In this document: piece after piece, positions 30,552 through 37,541 of the stretch
Position numbering within the stretch: the first letter of the stretch is position 1
How the letters are laid out: the number at the start of each line of letters is the position of its first letter
Translations under genes and position numbers: made by a program
Notes under the pieces: generated by a model
Seen by the model: only the letters and a program-made list of their open reading frames with translations
Database searches by the model: none
What the model was told of the DNA's origin: nothing
Source: a virus
Reading direction: 5' to 3' (one strand)
DNA length: 44,022 bases
Virus record (IMG/VR): IMGVR_UViG_3300033053_000011
Span: 1-44,022 of that record

Positions 30552-31094
30552 CTAGACCCCCATAATCTGTTGGAAAAACTTGTCTGCAACCAAGACCTCG
30601 TATAACGCCTTCACGTCATCAAGGGCTCGGTGCGTCTGCGCAAGAGGCCGCAGCAAAACCGTCTCGTAGAGCTCAGTAAGCTTGGGCCGATGGCCAAACA
30701 ATGGAAGGTACTCTTGCACCGTGCAGATGGTCTCGCTGGGCCACGGGAAGTCTTCGCACGCCAGCCGCTCCAGCTCATAGCGCAGCAGCGCGGAATCGAA
30801 CGGTGCATTGTGGCAGATGAGAAGGTCCGAGCCGGTGAAGAAGTCCCTCAGCTGGGGCAGCACTTCCGCAAACGTCGGCTGGTCAACGAGGTCCGCATTG
30901 GTGATGCCGGTGATCTTGGTGATCTTCTCAGCGATGTCCATGCCGGGATTGATGAGCTGGCTGAGCTCAGCGATGATGCCGGTTTCATCGACCACGATGG
31001 CTCCAACCTCGATGATGCGGGGCTGCTTATCGAGCGGTGCAAGCGAGGGCAACGTCAGGTCCGTGGTTTCTGTGTCGAAAATGATTGCTTTCAT
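30552..31094 (-). CDS. DnaQ-like 3'-5' exonuclease (DEDDh family)
   Basis: A 180-residue protein with ATG 31094 following AGAGG. The DEDDh motifs are present: Exo I IIFDTETTDL (Asp7, Glu9), Exo II CHNAPFDSALL, Exo III QTHRALDDV with the catalytic His. This is the fold of DNA polymerase III epsilon, so it likely proofreads for the phage DnaE-like polymerase encoded downstream in the same operon. It has no visible clamp-binding motif or extra C-terminal domain. Confidence 0.9.
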   Translation of the reverse strand: MKAIIFDTETTDLTLPSLAPLDKQPRIIEVGAIVVDETGIIAELSQLINPGMDIAEKITKITGITNADLVDQPTFAEVLPQLRDFFTGSDLLICHNAPFDSALLRYELERLACEDFPWPSETICTVQEYLPLFGHRPKLTELYETVLLRPLAQTHRALDDVKALYEVLVADKFFQQIMGV

Positions 31095-31096
31095 GG

Positions 31097-31396
31097 CTAC
31101 CTCTTGACTTCGTAGGTCATCTTCTCCATCATGGCCGAGTAAACCATCATATCGTGGGCGGAATCCTTGTGGCCGCCCTTCCCGATGTTGTTGCAATACC
31201 GGGCCAGCTTGGTGACGATGTTGTGGACCAGCATAAGCTGGCTGAAATCCTGGTCGTTGTTGACGGTGATGCCATCGGGAAACAGCGCGGCCAGCACCTT
31301 GCCGTGATGCAGGTACGCGCCACCATAGGCGCTGTTGCGTTGACGGAAGGTCGCCACTGCGTCTTCCATGATTTGGTCAATTTCACGCGGGTCCAT
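31097..31396 (-). CDS. Small all-alpha phage protein (DUF1599/DUF6378-like)
   Basis: A 99-residue protein starting at ATG 31396, directly behind GGAGGATAAC. The pattern RNSAYGGAYLHHGKVLAALF, then MLVHNIVTKLARY and GGHKDSAHDMMVYSAMM, matches a phage family of small helical proteins related in layout to nucleotide pyrophosphohydrolases and to domains linked to nucleotide modification. The match is from memory of the pattern. It is placed between SDR and exonuclease in the replication operon. Substrate unknown. Confidence 0.65.
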   Translation of the reverse strand: MDPREIDQIMEDAVATFRQRNSAYGGAYLHHGKVLAALFPDGITVNNDQDFSQLMLVHNIVTKLARYCNNIGKGGHKDSAHDMMVYSAMMEKMTYEVKR

Positions 31397-31407
31397 GTTA
31401 TCCTCCA

Positions 31408-32085
31408 TCAAATTCCGTACGGCAAGACGCAACCGGTGAGATACTTGTGGTTTTCCTTGCTACTAAGCAGGAAGGCGATGAAACGGGCCACGAGGTGTGG
31501 CGGCGTCTCTTCACCGGTCAGAAGGTTGCGGGCCTGCATCTCCCACATCTCATCGCGGTTCCAGCCGCGCAGCCGCATCACCTGCTCATCGACGGACCGG
31601 CTCATTTCGGTGTCGTGCAGCTTGTTGGGGGCCACGCCGAAGACCGTGATGCCGTACTTCCGGGTCAGTTCCCGAGCCAGCTGCTGGGTCATCAGATGGG
31701 CTGCAGCCTTGCTGGCGCCATACGCAAGGGTGCACGTCATCGGCCGGAAGGCCGCATCACTGATGATGTTGACGACCGTTCCACGGGTCCGGATGAGCGA
31801 CGGCAAGCACGCCTGGGTCATCAGGTAGATGCCCTTGGCATTGGTGCCCATCACGGCGTCCCATTCGCCTTCCGGCAGGTCGCTGAGCCAGTTGAGGATG
31901 TCGATGCCGGCGTTGTTGATGAGTACGTCAACATCAGGAAGGTTGGCCAGGAACTCGATGTTGGGACGGCGCACATCCAGGCCGTGCGCAAGGTCGTAGC
32001 CGAAGACGCTGTGGCCATCTGCGGTCAACGTCTCGGCCAATATGGCCCCAAGCCCAGTGCTGGAGCCGGTCACAAGGATGTTCAT
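31408..32085 (-). CDS. Short-chain dehydrogenase/reductase (SDR)
   Basis: A 225-residue oxidoreductase. The NAD(P)-binding motif TGSSTGLG is at residues 6-13, NNAG is near 60, and the catalytic YGASK is preceded by a serine in ISDAAF. These are the classic SDR features, so it is probably active. It is co-operonic with ThyX and a HAD phosphatase; such an enzyme is unusual in a phage replication operon and may change a cofactor, a sugar nucleotide or a DNA base precursor. Substrate cannot be inferred. Its start overlaps the HAD stop (ATGA). Confidence 0.88.
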   Translation of the reverse strand: MNILVTGSSTGLGAILAETLTADGHSVFGYDLAHGLDVRRPNIEFLANLPDVDVLINNAGIDILNWLSDLPEGEWDAVMGTNAKGIYLMTQACLPSLIRTRGTVVNIISDAAFRPMTCTLAYGASKAAAHLMTQQLARELTRKYGITVFGVAPNKLHDTEMSRSVDEQVMRLRGWNRDEMWEMQARNLLTGEETPPHLVARFIAFLLSSKENHKYLTGCVLPYGI

Positions 32086-32561
32086 ATGGTTTCCCCCTTC
32101 GGCTTGCCGTAGGTCGTGTTGGTGTGGATGTGGCGGACTTCGGCCGGAAGCCCAAGGCTGCGGTACATCTCGATGATGTCAGGACGGTCATCGTAGCAGC
32201 ACTCGATGACCGAGGCATCACCGCCGCGCGCCTCGATGAGCCGCTGGATGGCGTCACGCTTGAGCTCAACGCTTCCGCGCCGGTCGCCGTACGGCCGCAT
32301 GTAGAGGGCGTCTGCCTGGATGCCGTTGCGCTCCAGCCAGACCTTGGTGATGACCTCGTAGGCTTCCGGCCGAGCGGTGATGACGGCGATGGGACCAGCA
32401 TACGACACGAGGTCGTGGTTGCCAACCCTGTCAAACGCGCTCAGCATGTGGTAGTCGTTGAAGCGAAGGAAGTTGCTGAGCATATCCCAGCGGATATGCC
32501 CTATGCGCCACTCATCGTCGCTTATACAGTTATCCAGGTCAAGCACTCGAAACGGCTTCAT
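32082..32561 (-). CDS. HAD-superfamily phosphatase (PNKP-like)
   Basis: A 159-residue protein with the HAD motifs: VLDLDNCISDD near the start (nucleophile Asp8), ITARPEAY as motif II (usually T/S), a Lys in VELKRDAI and CYDDRPDII as the acidic motif. This resembles the 3'-phosphatase domain of polynucleotide kinases or a small nucleotidase. Possible roles are DNA end healing or dephosphorylation of nucleotides. It is translationally coupled to both neighbours by overlapping stop and start codons. Confidence 0.8.
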   Translation of the reverse strand: MKPFRVLDLDNCISDDEWRIGHIRWDMLSNFLRFNDYHMLSAFDRVGNHDLVSYAGPIAVITARPEAYEVITKVWLERNGIQADALYMRPYGDRRGSVELKRDAIQRLIEARGGDASVIECCYDDRPDIIEMYRSLGLPAEVRHIHTNTTYGKPKGETI

Positions 32562-33283
32562 TACTTGCTTCCCTTCCTCATCTGGTCCACGATTTTGAGC
32601 AGCTGGCCCTTCTTGAGCAGGTCGCCGCCAAACTCACGCTCGGCAAACGCCTCAATCTCAGCGAAGTGGTCCCGTCCCTGCTGGAACAAGAACAACTCAG
32701 CCCACGGGTGGACCTCCAGCACGGCGTCCGCCATGCCGTTGACGACCTTCTGGTACTCGGACTGCGTGCGGCCGCCGGTCCGGCTCTTGACCAGCTCAGA
32801 GAAGGTCCGAAGGTTGAACTTGCAGACGATGTTGGTGGCGATGTTGGTCGGCAGCAGACCTCGGGCATCCTCGGGAGGCTGACCGATGCTGACGAGACGG
32901 TTGTAGCCGCTGCGGATTTGGGCGTTGGTCTCGTTGATGATGGCAACGGCTTCCGGGTCCGCCAGATTGCGGTCGGTGAACACGTAGTCGTACCCGCCCA
33001 TATCCAAGACCCGCATGGTCTGCTGGGCGTAGCTTCCGGCTCGGGTGCGGACCTGCTGATGGGTGTAGGCACGGCTGACGCCTTCCACGAGGAAGACGTA
33101 CTCAACAAATTCCCAGCTGCTGGGGATGGTGTTGGCCATGTAACGAAGCTCTTCAAGCTTCTTGGCTTCCGGCCAAGCCTTGATATCGGCCAGCAGGTTG
33201 GGGCTCATGGTGAGCCGGGTGGCCTTCGTGAACAGCAGAAGCTCAGCGGCGTCCGGCGTATGGCTGATGAGAGTGACTTTCAA
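32561..33283 (-). CDS. thyX: Flavin-dependent thymidylate synthase ThyX
   Basis: A 240-residue enzyme making dTMP from dUMP with FAD, methylene-tetrahydrofolate and NADPH. The ThyX signature is RTRAGSYAQQTMR (residues 79-91), a variant of the common RHRxxSxNxxSxR, with Thr for His, Ala for Asn and Thr for Ser. The C-terminal part (LLPTNIATNIVCKFNLRTF) agrees with the family. A TTG start is used; GGAGGA is eight bases upstream. It pairs with the dCMP deaminase further along the operon. First gene of this minus-strand operon after a terminator. Confidence 0.9.
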   Translation of the reverse strand: MKVTLISHTPDAAELLLFTKATRLTMSPNLLADIKAWPEAKKLEELRYMANTIPSSWEFVEYVFLVEGVSRAYTHQQVRTRAGSYAQQTMRVLDMGGYDYVFTDRNLADPEAVAIINETNAQIRSGYNRLVSIGQPPEDARGLLPTNIATNIVCKFNLRTFSELVKSRTGGRTQSEYQKVVNGMADAVLEVHPWAELFLFQQGRDHFAEIEAFAEREFGGDLLKKGQLLKIVDQMRKGSK

Positions 33284-33305
33284 GGGTTCCTCCAGTCTTG
33301 CAAAG

Positions 33306-33339
33306 AAGGCGGCACCAGCACTCCAGCCGGTGCCGCCTT
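33306..33339 (-). terminator. Terminator between minus-strand operons
   Basis: Perfect 11-bp arms at 33306-33316 and 33329-33339 (AAGGCGGCACC and complement), 12-base loop, and CTTTGC on the minus strand after the stem. It follows the DUF932 gene and precedes thyX, with a modest T-run, so some read-through to the replication operon is possible. Confidence 0.65.
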
Positions 33340-33357
33340 GCGGGAAGGCTTGGGGGC

Positions 33358-34356
33358 TTAAGCCGCCAACGCCAGCAGGTCGTTGGCGATGGTGACCTTG
33401 AACTTGGCGCGGTCCGTGAGGTGCGCACGCTCAAATGCTCGGCTCTTGTCGGTCTTGCCGCCAGCCTCGTGGTCGAAGTACTGGGTGACGGCGTTGATGA
33501 GGCCCCAGCCGGTGCCCTTGGCGCTGGCGAAGTCCGCACCCAACGCCTCGCCATCGTAGAGCCGGATGATGCGGCGCAGAAGCAGCGAGCTGTCCATGAT
33601 TTGGTCTCGGCTGAGCTCGTTGCCGTCCTTGTCGGTCCACTCGGCCTTGAGGTTGCGGGCCACGAGGTCGATGGCCTGGTCACGGTCAAGCTTGAGCATG
33701 GCAAGTCGCTCCACATTCTCAGCGAAACGCTCCCACGCATCCGTGACGATGCCCAGCTGGGACTTGACCGAACCAGCGTCAAACTGAGCGTTGTGCGGGA
33801 CGCGGATGTTTGCCTTGCGGCCGTCGTCACCGATGCTCATCCGAAGGGTGTTGTTGCAGACCACTCGGACGCTGGTGAAGTGCGCAGCCGTCGCCATCGA
33901 GCCGTCGCACGAGGTCGCCATCAGCAGGTAGGGCTTGACCTCATCCTCGCCACCAAGCTTGAAGCTGTCGCCGCACCGGGCCAAGGCCCAGAACTTGCGG
34001 CCGCCAAACAGGCACCCGGCCGTCTCCATCTGGAAGCCGTGGTCAGCGATGAGATCACGGAAGAACTCCATCACCTCGGACGGCTGGACCACCTTGTAGT
34101 CGGTGCTGACGACGCTCAGCGGCGTCTTGGCGTCGCTGCGGTAGAGCACGCGCCGGTCGTCGTAGCCACGGACGGTGCCAGTGTCGTCGGTGTAGTTGAG
34201 CAGCGCGGTGTTGATGGTCCAGGCCATCCCGGCTTCCTCAGCCCAGACCTCCAGCGGTGCGCCGTCCGTCAGCTGCGAGCCGAGACCGTGCCAAGGGGTG
34301 GACCCGACATACGCCATGTTGGCGCGGCCGTTGGTCATGTCAAGTTCGTGAGCCAT
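33358..34356 (-). CDS. DUF932 phage/plasmid-like protein
   Basis: A 332-residue protein. ATG 34356 follows the 13-mer ribosome site, so the longer in-frame start is rejected. The sequence has STPWHGLGSQLTDG at the beginning, VVSTDYKVVQPSEVMEFF and RVVCNNTLRMS, which match DUF932 (TIGR03299-type) proteins of phages and plasmids; their function is unknown, though a DNA-related role is often supposed. Internal residues AERLAMLKLDRDQAIDLVAR-like helices are not catalytic. It ends in a terminator. Confidence 0.85.
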   Translation of the reverse strand: MAHELDMTNGRANMAYVGSTPWHGLGSQLTDGAPLEVWAEEAGMAWTINTALLNYTDDTGTVRGYDDRRVLYRSDAKTPLSVVSTDYKVVQPSEVMEFFRDLIADHGFQMETAGCLFGGRKFWALARCGDSFKLGGEDEVKPYLLMATSCDGSMATAAHFTSVRVVCNNTLRMSIGDDGRKANIRVPHNAQFDAGSVKSQLGIVTDAWERFAENVERLAMLKLDRDQAIDLVARNLKAEWTDKDGNELSRDQIMDSSLLLRRIIRLYDGEALGADFASAKGTGWGLINAVTQYFDHEAGGKTDKSRAFERAHLTDRAKFKVTIANDLLALAA

Positions 34357-34366
34357 GATGATGTTG

Positions 34367-34379
34367 TCCTTTCTGAGTT
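34367..34379 (-). repeat. 13-mer ribosome-site repeat, exact copy (minus strand)
   Basis: AACTCAGAAAGGA on the minus strand, ten bases before the ATG of the DUF932 gene. Confidence 0.85.
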
Positions 34380-34402
34380 TTTGGGCGATGATGGGGTTGA
34401 GA

Positions 34403-34426
34403 TGGGGGTGGATAGCCGCACCCCCA
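34403..34426 (-). promoter_or_regulatory. Leader hairpin before DUF932 gene
   Basis: TGGGGGTG and CACCCCCA form a perfect 8-bp stem with an 8-base loop between the zinc-ribbon gene and the ribosome site. Same arrangement as the hairpins at 19793, 21733 and 22398. Confidence 0.55.
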
Positions 34427-34442
34427 ACGGCTAGCATGCCGT

Positions 34443-35219
34443 CTACGAGACGACGCTGAAGTTGTAGGCGCGTCCATCCAGCCGGAAGGTCGCAAAACCT
34501 TCCTTCTTGACCTTCATGCGGAAGCCGATGTGGCGGCTGAGGGGCAGGTCCAGGGCCTGGAATGCGGCCTTGACCGAGCGGTAGGTGCCGTAGCCCTCAA
34601 CGGCGACGTTGGTGCGCATGGCGCGTGCCTCGGCAACCTCGGGATTCTTCCAAGAGTTGGCGATGGCCTCTGCGCGTTGTTCCTTCTTGGTCTGAGGGTC
34701 GAAGACCTCACCGTTGGCCAGCCAGTACTCGGTCACGCAGTGCTGGCAGGTGCGGCGCTTGTCGCCGGCAACGGTGTTGGGGAGGCCCGCAGGCGTCTGG
34801 TCTTCGGTCTGGCCGCACTTGGGGCACTTGGCCTCGATGGGCTCGGCCTTCGTCTTCTTGGACTTCCGGACCTTGGGCTGCTTGGGCTGGGCTTCCTGGC
34901 CAACCTCGTTGGCCTCGTGCGCATCCTCGGTCGGCTCGGTCTCGGCCGTCTCAGCCTCGGTCTCGGCCACCGGCTCGGAAGGCTCGGACGCTTCCGCCTG
35001 CTCCACCGGCACCTCAGCGGCGTCCGGCTGGGTCTCGGCCACCGGCTCGGAAGGCTCAGAGGAACCGAACAACGCGGCCTGGTTGGCGGCGTTGCGAGCA
35101 GCGGCCAGCTGCTTCTCACCAGCAGCGCGGCTGCTGAACTTCTTGACCGACTTGCCAGTGAGCGCGTTGTACTCAGCCAGCATCTCGGCCGTGGTCATCT
35201 CGGAAATGGTCTTGGTCAT
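34443..35219 (-). CDS. Zinc-ribbon protein with acidic linker
   Basis: A 258-residue protein starting at ATG 35219 after AACTTAGAAAGGA. Domains: an N-terminal helical part (MLAEYNALTGKSVKKFSSRA), an acidic Glu/Ala/Pro linker about 55-125 containing two copies of SEPSEPVAET, a basic stretch KVRKSKKTK, a zinc ribbon CPKCG...CQHC near 130-160, and a C-terminal conserved region (NVAVEGYGTYRSVKAAFQAL). This suggests a DNA-binding or transcription-related protein, which is inference. The repeat in the linker may vary between relatives. Confidence 0.65.
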   Translation of the reverse strand: MTKTISEMTTAEMLAEYNALTGKSVKKFSSRAAGEKQLAAARNAANQAALFGSSEPSEPVAETQPDAAEVPVEQAEASEPSEPVAETEAETAETEPTEDAHEANEVGQEAQPKQPKVRKSKKTKAEPIEAKCPKCGQTEDQTPAGLPNTVAGDKRRTCQHCVTEYWLANGEVFDPQTKKEQRAEAIANSWKNPEVAEARAMRTNVAVEGYGTYRSVKAAFQALDLPLSRHIGFRMKVKKEGFATFRLDGRAYNFSVVS

Positions 35220-35228
35220 TGGTTTTCG

Positions 35229-35285
35229 TCCTTTCTAAGTTCTGCCGGCCAAGCGACCGTGAACCTATTATTCCCTGGAACTTGC
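35229..35285 (-). promoter_or_regulatory. Possible promoter and ribosome site before zinc-ribbon gene
   Basis: On the minus strand GAATAAT lies about 20 bases after a T-rich stretch and before AACTTAGAAAGGA at 35241-35229. The -10 is good, but the -35 (TTTTCT) is poor. The 78-base gap 35220-35297 holds nothing else seen. Confidence 0.35.
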
Positions 35286-35297
35286 AAAAAGAAAACC

Positions 35298-36188
35298 CTA
35301 CCTCGCTTGCAGCTTCCGCAAATCGTACAAAGAGGTTCCCATCAGCTTCTTGAGCACGGCGAGGTCTGAAATGATGTCGTCAAGCAGAATCTGGCGCCAG
35401 GTTCCGTAGCGACCCAGCGAGAACACGCTGTACCGCTGCGTGAGGTCGTAGATGAAGTGGCGACGCCAATCTTCAGGAATTTTTGCGATTTTTCCAAAAT
35501 TTTGTTGAATTTTTTCGACCGCCACGCAGTCCCTTTCCTCTAAGGCAAAGGCGTTGAAGAAGTCGTAAGTGTCGGCTTCATTGGCGTACTCGGCAATCAA
35601 GAGGTCGCCGGTCAGGCTGACCCGGTAGAGGCTTGTCTCACGGCTCGGGAAGTAGACTGTCTGGTGGACGTCAGCACCCGGAACCCGCCACCGCTTGACG
35701 GTGATGGGCTCGTGCTTGAAGTCGGGCATGCCCGTGGCCCCGACCATCCGCGCCACCACGGGCATCGGAAGGGTGCTGATGGCTGGTTCGTCGCTGCCCA
35801 TCAGTTCCTCAGCCGTCACCCGGTGGTTCCAGGTCACACGACCACCGCACCGCTCACGCAGCTGCTCCAGGAAGTCGGCAGGTGCGATGAAGCGGTCCGC
35901 TGATTCGAGGTTCCAGATGCTGCGGTCCGCCAGCTTCCCGATGACCTTCTGCGAGTAGGCGTTGGCCAGCGCGATGTTGGGCTGGACGAATCGGCCGTCA
36001 TCCCAGATGCCTTTGTGCACGCGGACCTTCTTGAAGTCGATGCCCACGGCGTCGCCAACGTTGGGCGTGCGGAAACGCAAGACGGCCTTGTGCTGGGCTT
36101 GGTCTTCCGGGCCAGCCTCGAAGATACGTGCGGTCTGAAACACACTGCCTGCCAACAATCCGGCGATGCCTGCTCCGTAGATTTTCAT
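35298..36188 (-). CDS. FAD-binding oxidoreductase-like protein
   Basis: A 296-residue protein with an N-terminal dinucleotide motif YGAGIAGLLAG and an acidic residue ending the second strand (RIFEAGPE). A C-terminal segment, RYSVFSLGRYGTWRQILLDD, resembles the flavin-contacting end of UDP-galactopyranose mutase and amine-oxidase-type enzymes. The middle (HKAVLRFRTPNVGDAVG) is conserved in phage copies as recalled. Substrate unknown. It has the 13-mer ribosome site and the divergent promoter at 36232. No partner enzyme for a sugar or base pathway is seen beside it. Confidence 0.7.
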   Translation of the reverse strand: MKIYGAGIAGLLAGSVFQTARIFEAGPEDQAQHKAVLRFRTPNVGDAVGIDFKKVRVHKGIWDDGRFVQPNIALANAYSQKVIGKLADRSIWNLESADRFIAPADFLEQLRERCGGRVTWNHRVTAEELMGSDEPAISTLPMPVVARMVGATGMPDFKHEPITVKRWRVPGADVHQTVYFPSRETSLYRVSLTGDLLIAEYANEADTYDFFNAFALEERDCVAVEKIQQNFGKIAKIPEDWRRHFIYDLTQRYSVFSLGRYGTWRQILLDDIISDLAVLKKLMGTSLYDLRKLQAR

Positions 36189-36199
36189 GCGATGTTCAA

Positions 36200-36212
36200 T
36201 CCTTTCTGAGTT
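36200..36212 (-). repeat. 13-mer ribosome-site repeat, exact copy (minus strand)
   Basis: AACTCAGAAAGGA on the minus strand, ahead of the flavoprotein ATG at 36188. Confidence 0.85.
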
Positions 36213-36231
36213 TTCCGCTCTTGGCCCTCTT

Positions 36232-36261
36232 ATTATCGCCCACGGGAAGCCAATCGGGCAA
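36232..36261 (-). promoter_or_regulatory. Leftward promoter of divergent pair
   Basis: On the minus strand TTGCCC (36261-36256), 18-base spacer, GATAAT (36237-36232). It drives the flavoprotein and downstream minus genes. Its -35 region lies in the inverted repeat GGCAAGCG/CGCTTGCC. Confidence 0.65.
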
Positions 36262-36295
36262 GCGTCTGTCGAGAATTTTTCAACAATCGCTTGCC
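36257..36295. repeat. Inverted repeat linking two divergent -35 elements
   Basis: GGCAAGCG (36257-36264) and CGCTTGCC (36288-36295) are exact complements separated by 23 A/T-rich bases. Each contains the -35 of one divergent promoter. Confidence 0.65.
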
Positions 36296-36320
36296 TTTCC
36301 GGCTCAAGGCAGGGAATAAT
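36291..36320 (+). promoter_or_regulatory. Rightward promoter of divergent pair
   Basis: TTGCCT (36291-36296), 18-base spacer, AATAAT (36315-36320) on the plus strand, about 43 bases before the first ATG. It would start the right-arm early operon. Confidence 0.65.
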
Positions 36321-36362
36321 CGTTGAGGTTCGACCAACCGAGAAAGATTGAGAGCTTCAGAA

Positions 36363-36707
36363 ATGCCAAAAGTCTTCATTACACAAGTCCCTCATCGTCG
36401 AGACCCAGACACCGGCGCATTCGTCCCCAGCGTCAACATTTCGCCTGCGGCTGAGCACGGTGAGTTGGTGGTCATGATGCCGCCCAGGGCCTCATTCTTC
36501 GCCACCAACGACCTGGTGAGCCAGCTGCGCGAGCACCTTGCGGACTACAGCTATGAGGCCGGTGACAGCATCGTCGCGCTGGGTGACCCCACGGTCATCG
36601 CCGTCGCCTTCGCCATCCTTGGCGATATGCACGGCCGCTTCATCGTCCTGAAGTGGGACAAGAACATCGGCCGCTACATCGCCAGCCACGTTGAGGTCTG
36701 GGACTGA
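36363..36707 (+). CDS. Conserved early phage protein
   Basis: A 114-residue protein with TQVPHRRDPDTGAFVPSVNI, PAAEHGELVVMMPPRASFF and IVALGDPTVIAVAFAIL, a pattern remembered from many proteobacterial siphoviruses, always annotated as hypothetical. ATG 36363 is chosen over an upstream TTG; the ribosome site is weak (GAGAAAG). First gene of the rightward operon behind the divergent promoter. Function unknown. Confidence 0.75.
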   Translation: MPKVFITQVPHRRDPDTGAFVPSVNISPAAEHGELVVMMPPRASFFATNDLVSQLREHLADYSYEAGDSIVALGDPTVIAVAFAILGDMHGRFIVLKWDKNIGRYIASHVEVWD

Positions 36708-37075
36708 TGCTGGAAGGGCATCACGCCGTGGCCGAGCGCCAGGCCCTCCAAGACCGAAACGCCTTGCTGGAAGCCTGCGTCCACGTCCTGCGTGGGACCT
36801 TGATGGCCCTTGTCCACGCCAAAGACTGGAAAGACCGTTACGGGAAGGATGAGACCTACCGGCGTCTCCAGCCGGATGCGTGGCGCGACGCTCGTGCGGC
36901 CATCAAATTCACTGAGCAAGCGGCTTCCGACCTTGCTGCTGCGCAGACCCATCTCCTGGCCTCTGCAAATGTGTTGGCCCAGGCTCGTGGCACTTCGGAT
37001 GAGGAAGCCGCTTGGGACGCCTTCCTGGCCAACCTAGCCACGCTAAACGACATCCAGAAAGGGTCCGACCGATGA
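36707..37075 (+). CDS. 122-residue helical hypothetical protein
   Basis: The start shares a base with the upstream stop (TGATG). The protein is mostly helical, with ERQALQDRNALLEACVHVL and AAIKFTEQAASDLAAAQTHL. No catalytic residues or metal sites. It overlaps the next gene by four bases. Probably an early accessory protein; no family recognised. Confidence 0.65.
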   Translation: MLEGHHAVAERQALQDRNALLEACVHVLRGTLMALVHAKDWKDRYGKDETYRRLQPDAWRDARAAIKFTEQAASDLAAAQTHLLASANVLAQARGTSDEEAAWDAFLANLATLNDIQKGSDR

Positions 37076-37281
37076 CGAAGCACACCCAGGTCTGCAACTT
37101 CTGCCGGAAGACCGTGGACGGCAAGGGCGTCGTGGCGTCGCCTGGCGTGATGATTTGCGCGCCGTGCGCCCGTGCGGCCCAGGCCCAGGTTGACTACGAC
37201 GGCGTGGCCGGACCCTTCGAGGTCATCGAGGGTGGAGCCGGTCCGCTGGCGGTGGTCGATGGCGGGAAGACCGATGCCTGA
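37072..37281 (+). CDS. Standalone ClpX-type zinc-finger protein
   Basis: A 69-residue protein with VCNFCRKTVDGKGVVASPG then VMICAPCARA. The four cysteines (8, 11, 29, 32) give CX2C-X17-CX2C, close to the N-terminal zinc domain of ClpX, which dimerises and binds substrates and adaptors. Here it occurs alone without the ATPase. It could be a decoy or adaptor for host Clp protease; that is inference. ATG overlaps the upstream stop, with CAGAAAGGG upstream. Confidence 0.7.
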   Translation: MTKHTQVCNFCRKTVDGKGVVASPGVMICAPCARAAQAQVDYDGVAGPFEVIEGGAGPLAVVDGGKTDA

Positions 37282-37504
37282 TTGCTGCTCACACGAGATG
37301 GACGCCGCAATGCTGCGTCAGGCACTGGACGATGAGCGCAACCTGCGACGCGCCGAAGGCGTTGAGCACGATGCGACCGTGCTGGTGCTGGAGAAGGCGT
37401 TGATGATGGCCTTGGAGGACAACCATCTCAACCCTGACATGGCCGCCAGCTACATCCGTCGCGCTGAGATTGAGCTTGGCGCCAAGTCCCTGATGCTGGA
37501 ATAG
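37274..37504 (+). CDS. 76-residue helical hypothetical protein
   Basis: ATG 37274 overlaps the end of the zinc-finger gene; a longer frame to the left is shadow. The protein is a likely helical hairpin (AAMLRQALDDERNLRRAEG; ATVLVLEKALMMALEDN) with Cys pair PDCCSHE at the start. No recognised function. GGGAAGA lies before the ATG. Confidence 0.6.
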   Translation: MPDCCSHEMDAAMLRQALDDERNLRRAEGVEHDATVLVLEKALMMALEDNHLNPDMAASYIRRAEIELGAKSLMLE

Positions 37505-37520
37505 CAAGCATTGCAGCTAC

Positions 37521-37533
37521 AACTCAGAAAGGA
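37521..37533 (+). repeat. 13-mer ribosome-site repeat, exact copy
   Basis: AACTCAGAAAGGA in the short gap before the ATG at 37542. Confidence 0.85.
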
Positions 37534-37541
37534 AGGCCCCA

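Noticed and set aside
33298-34434. Plus-strand 378-codon frame opposite the DUF932 gene
   Set aside because: Antisense shadow; crosses a terminator and lacks a ribosome site.
35298-36188. Flavoprotein as part of a known thymine hypermodification pathway
   Set aside because: That pathway needs a hydroxymethyl-dUMP enzyme, a base kinase and a transferase; none is visible in the window, so only the FAD-binding assignment is kept.
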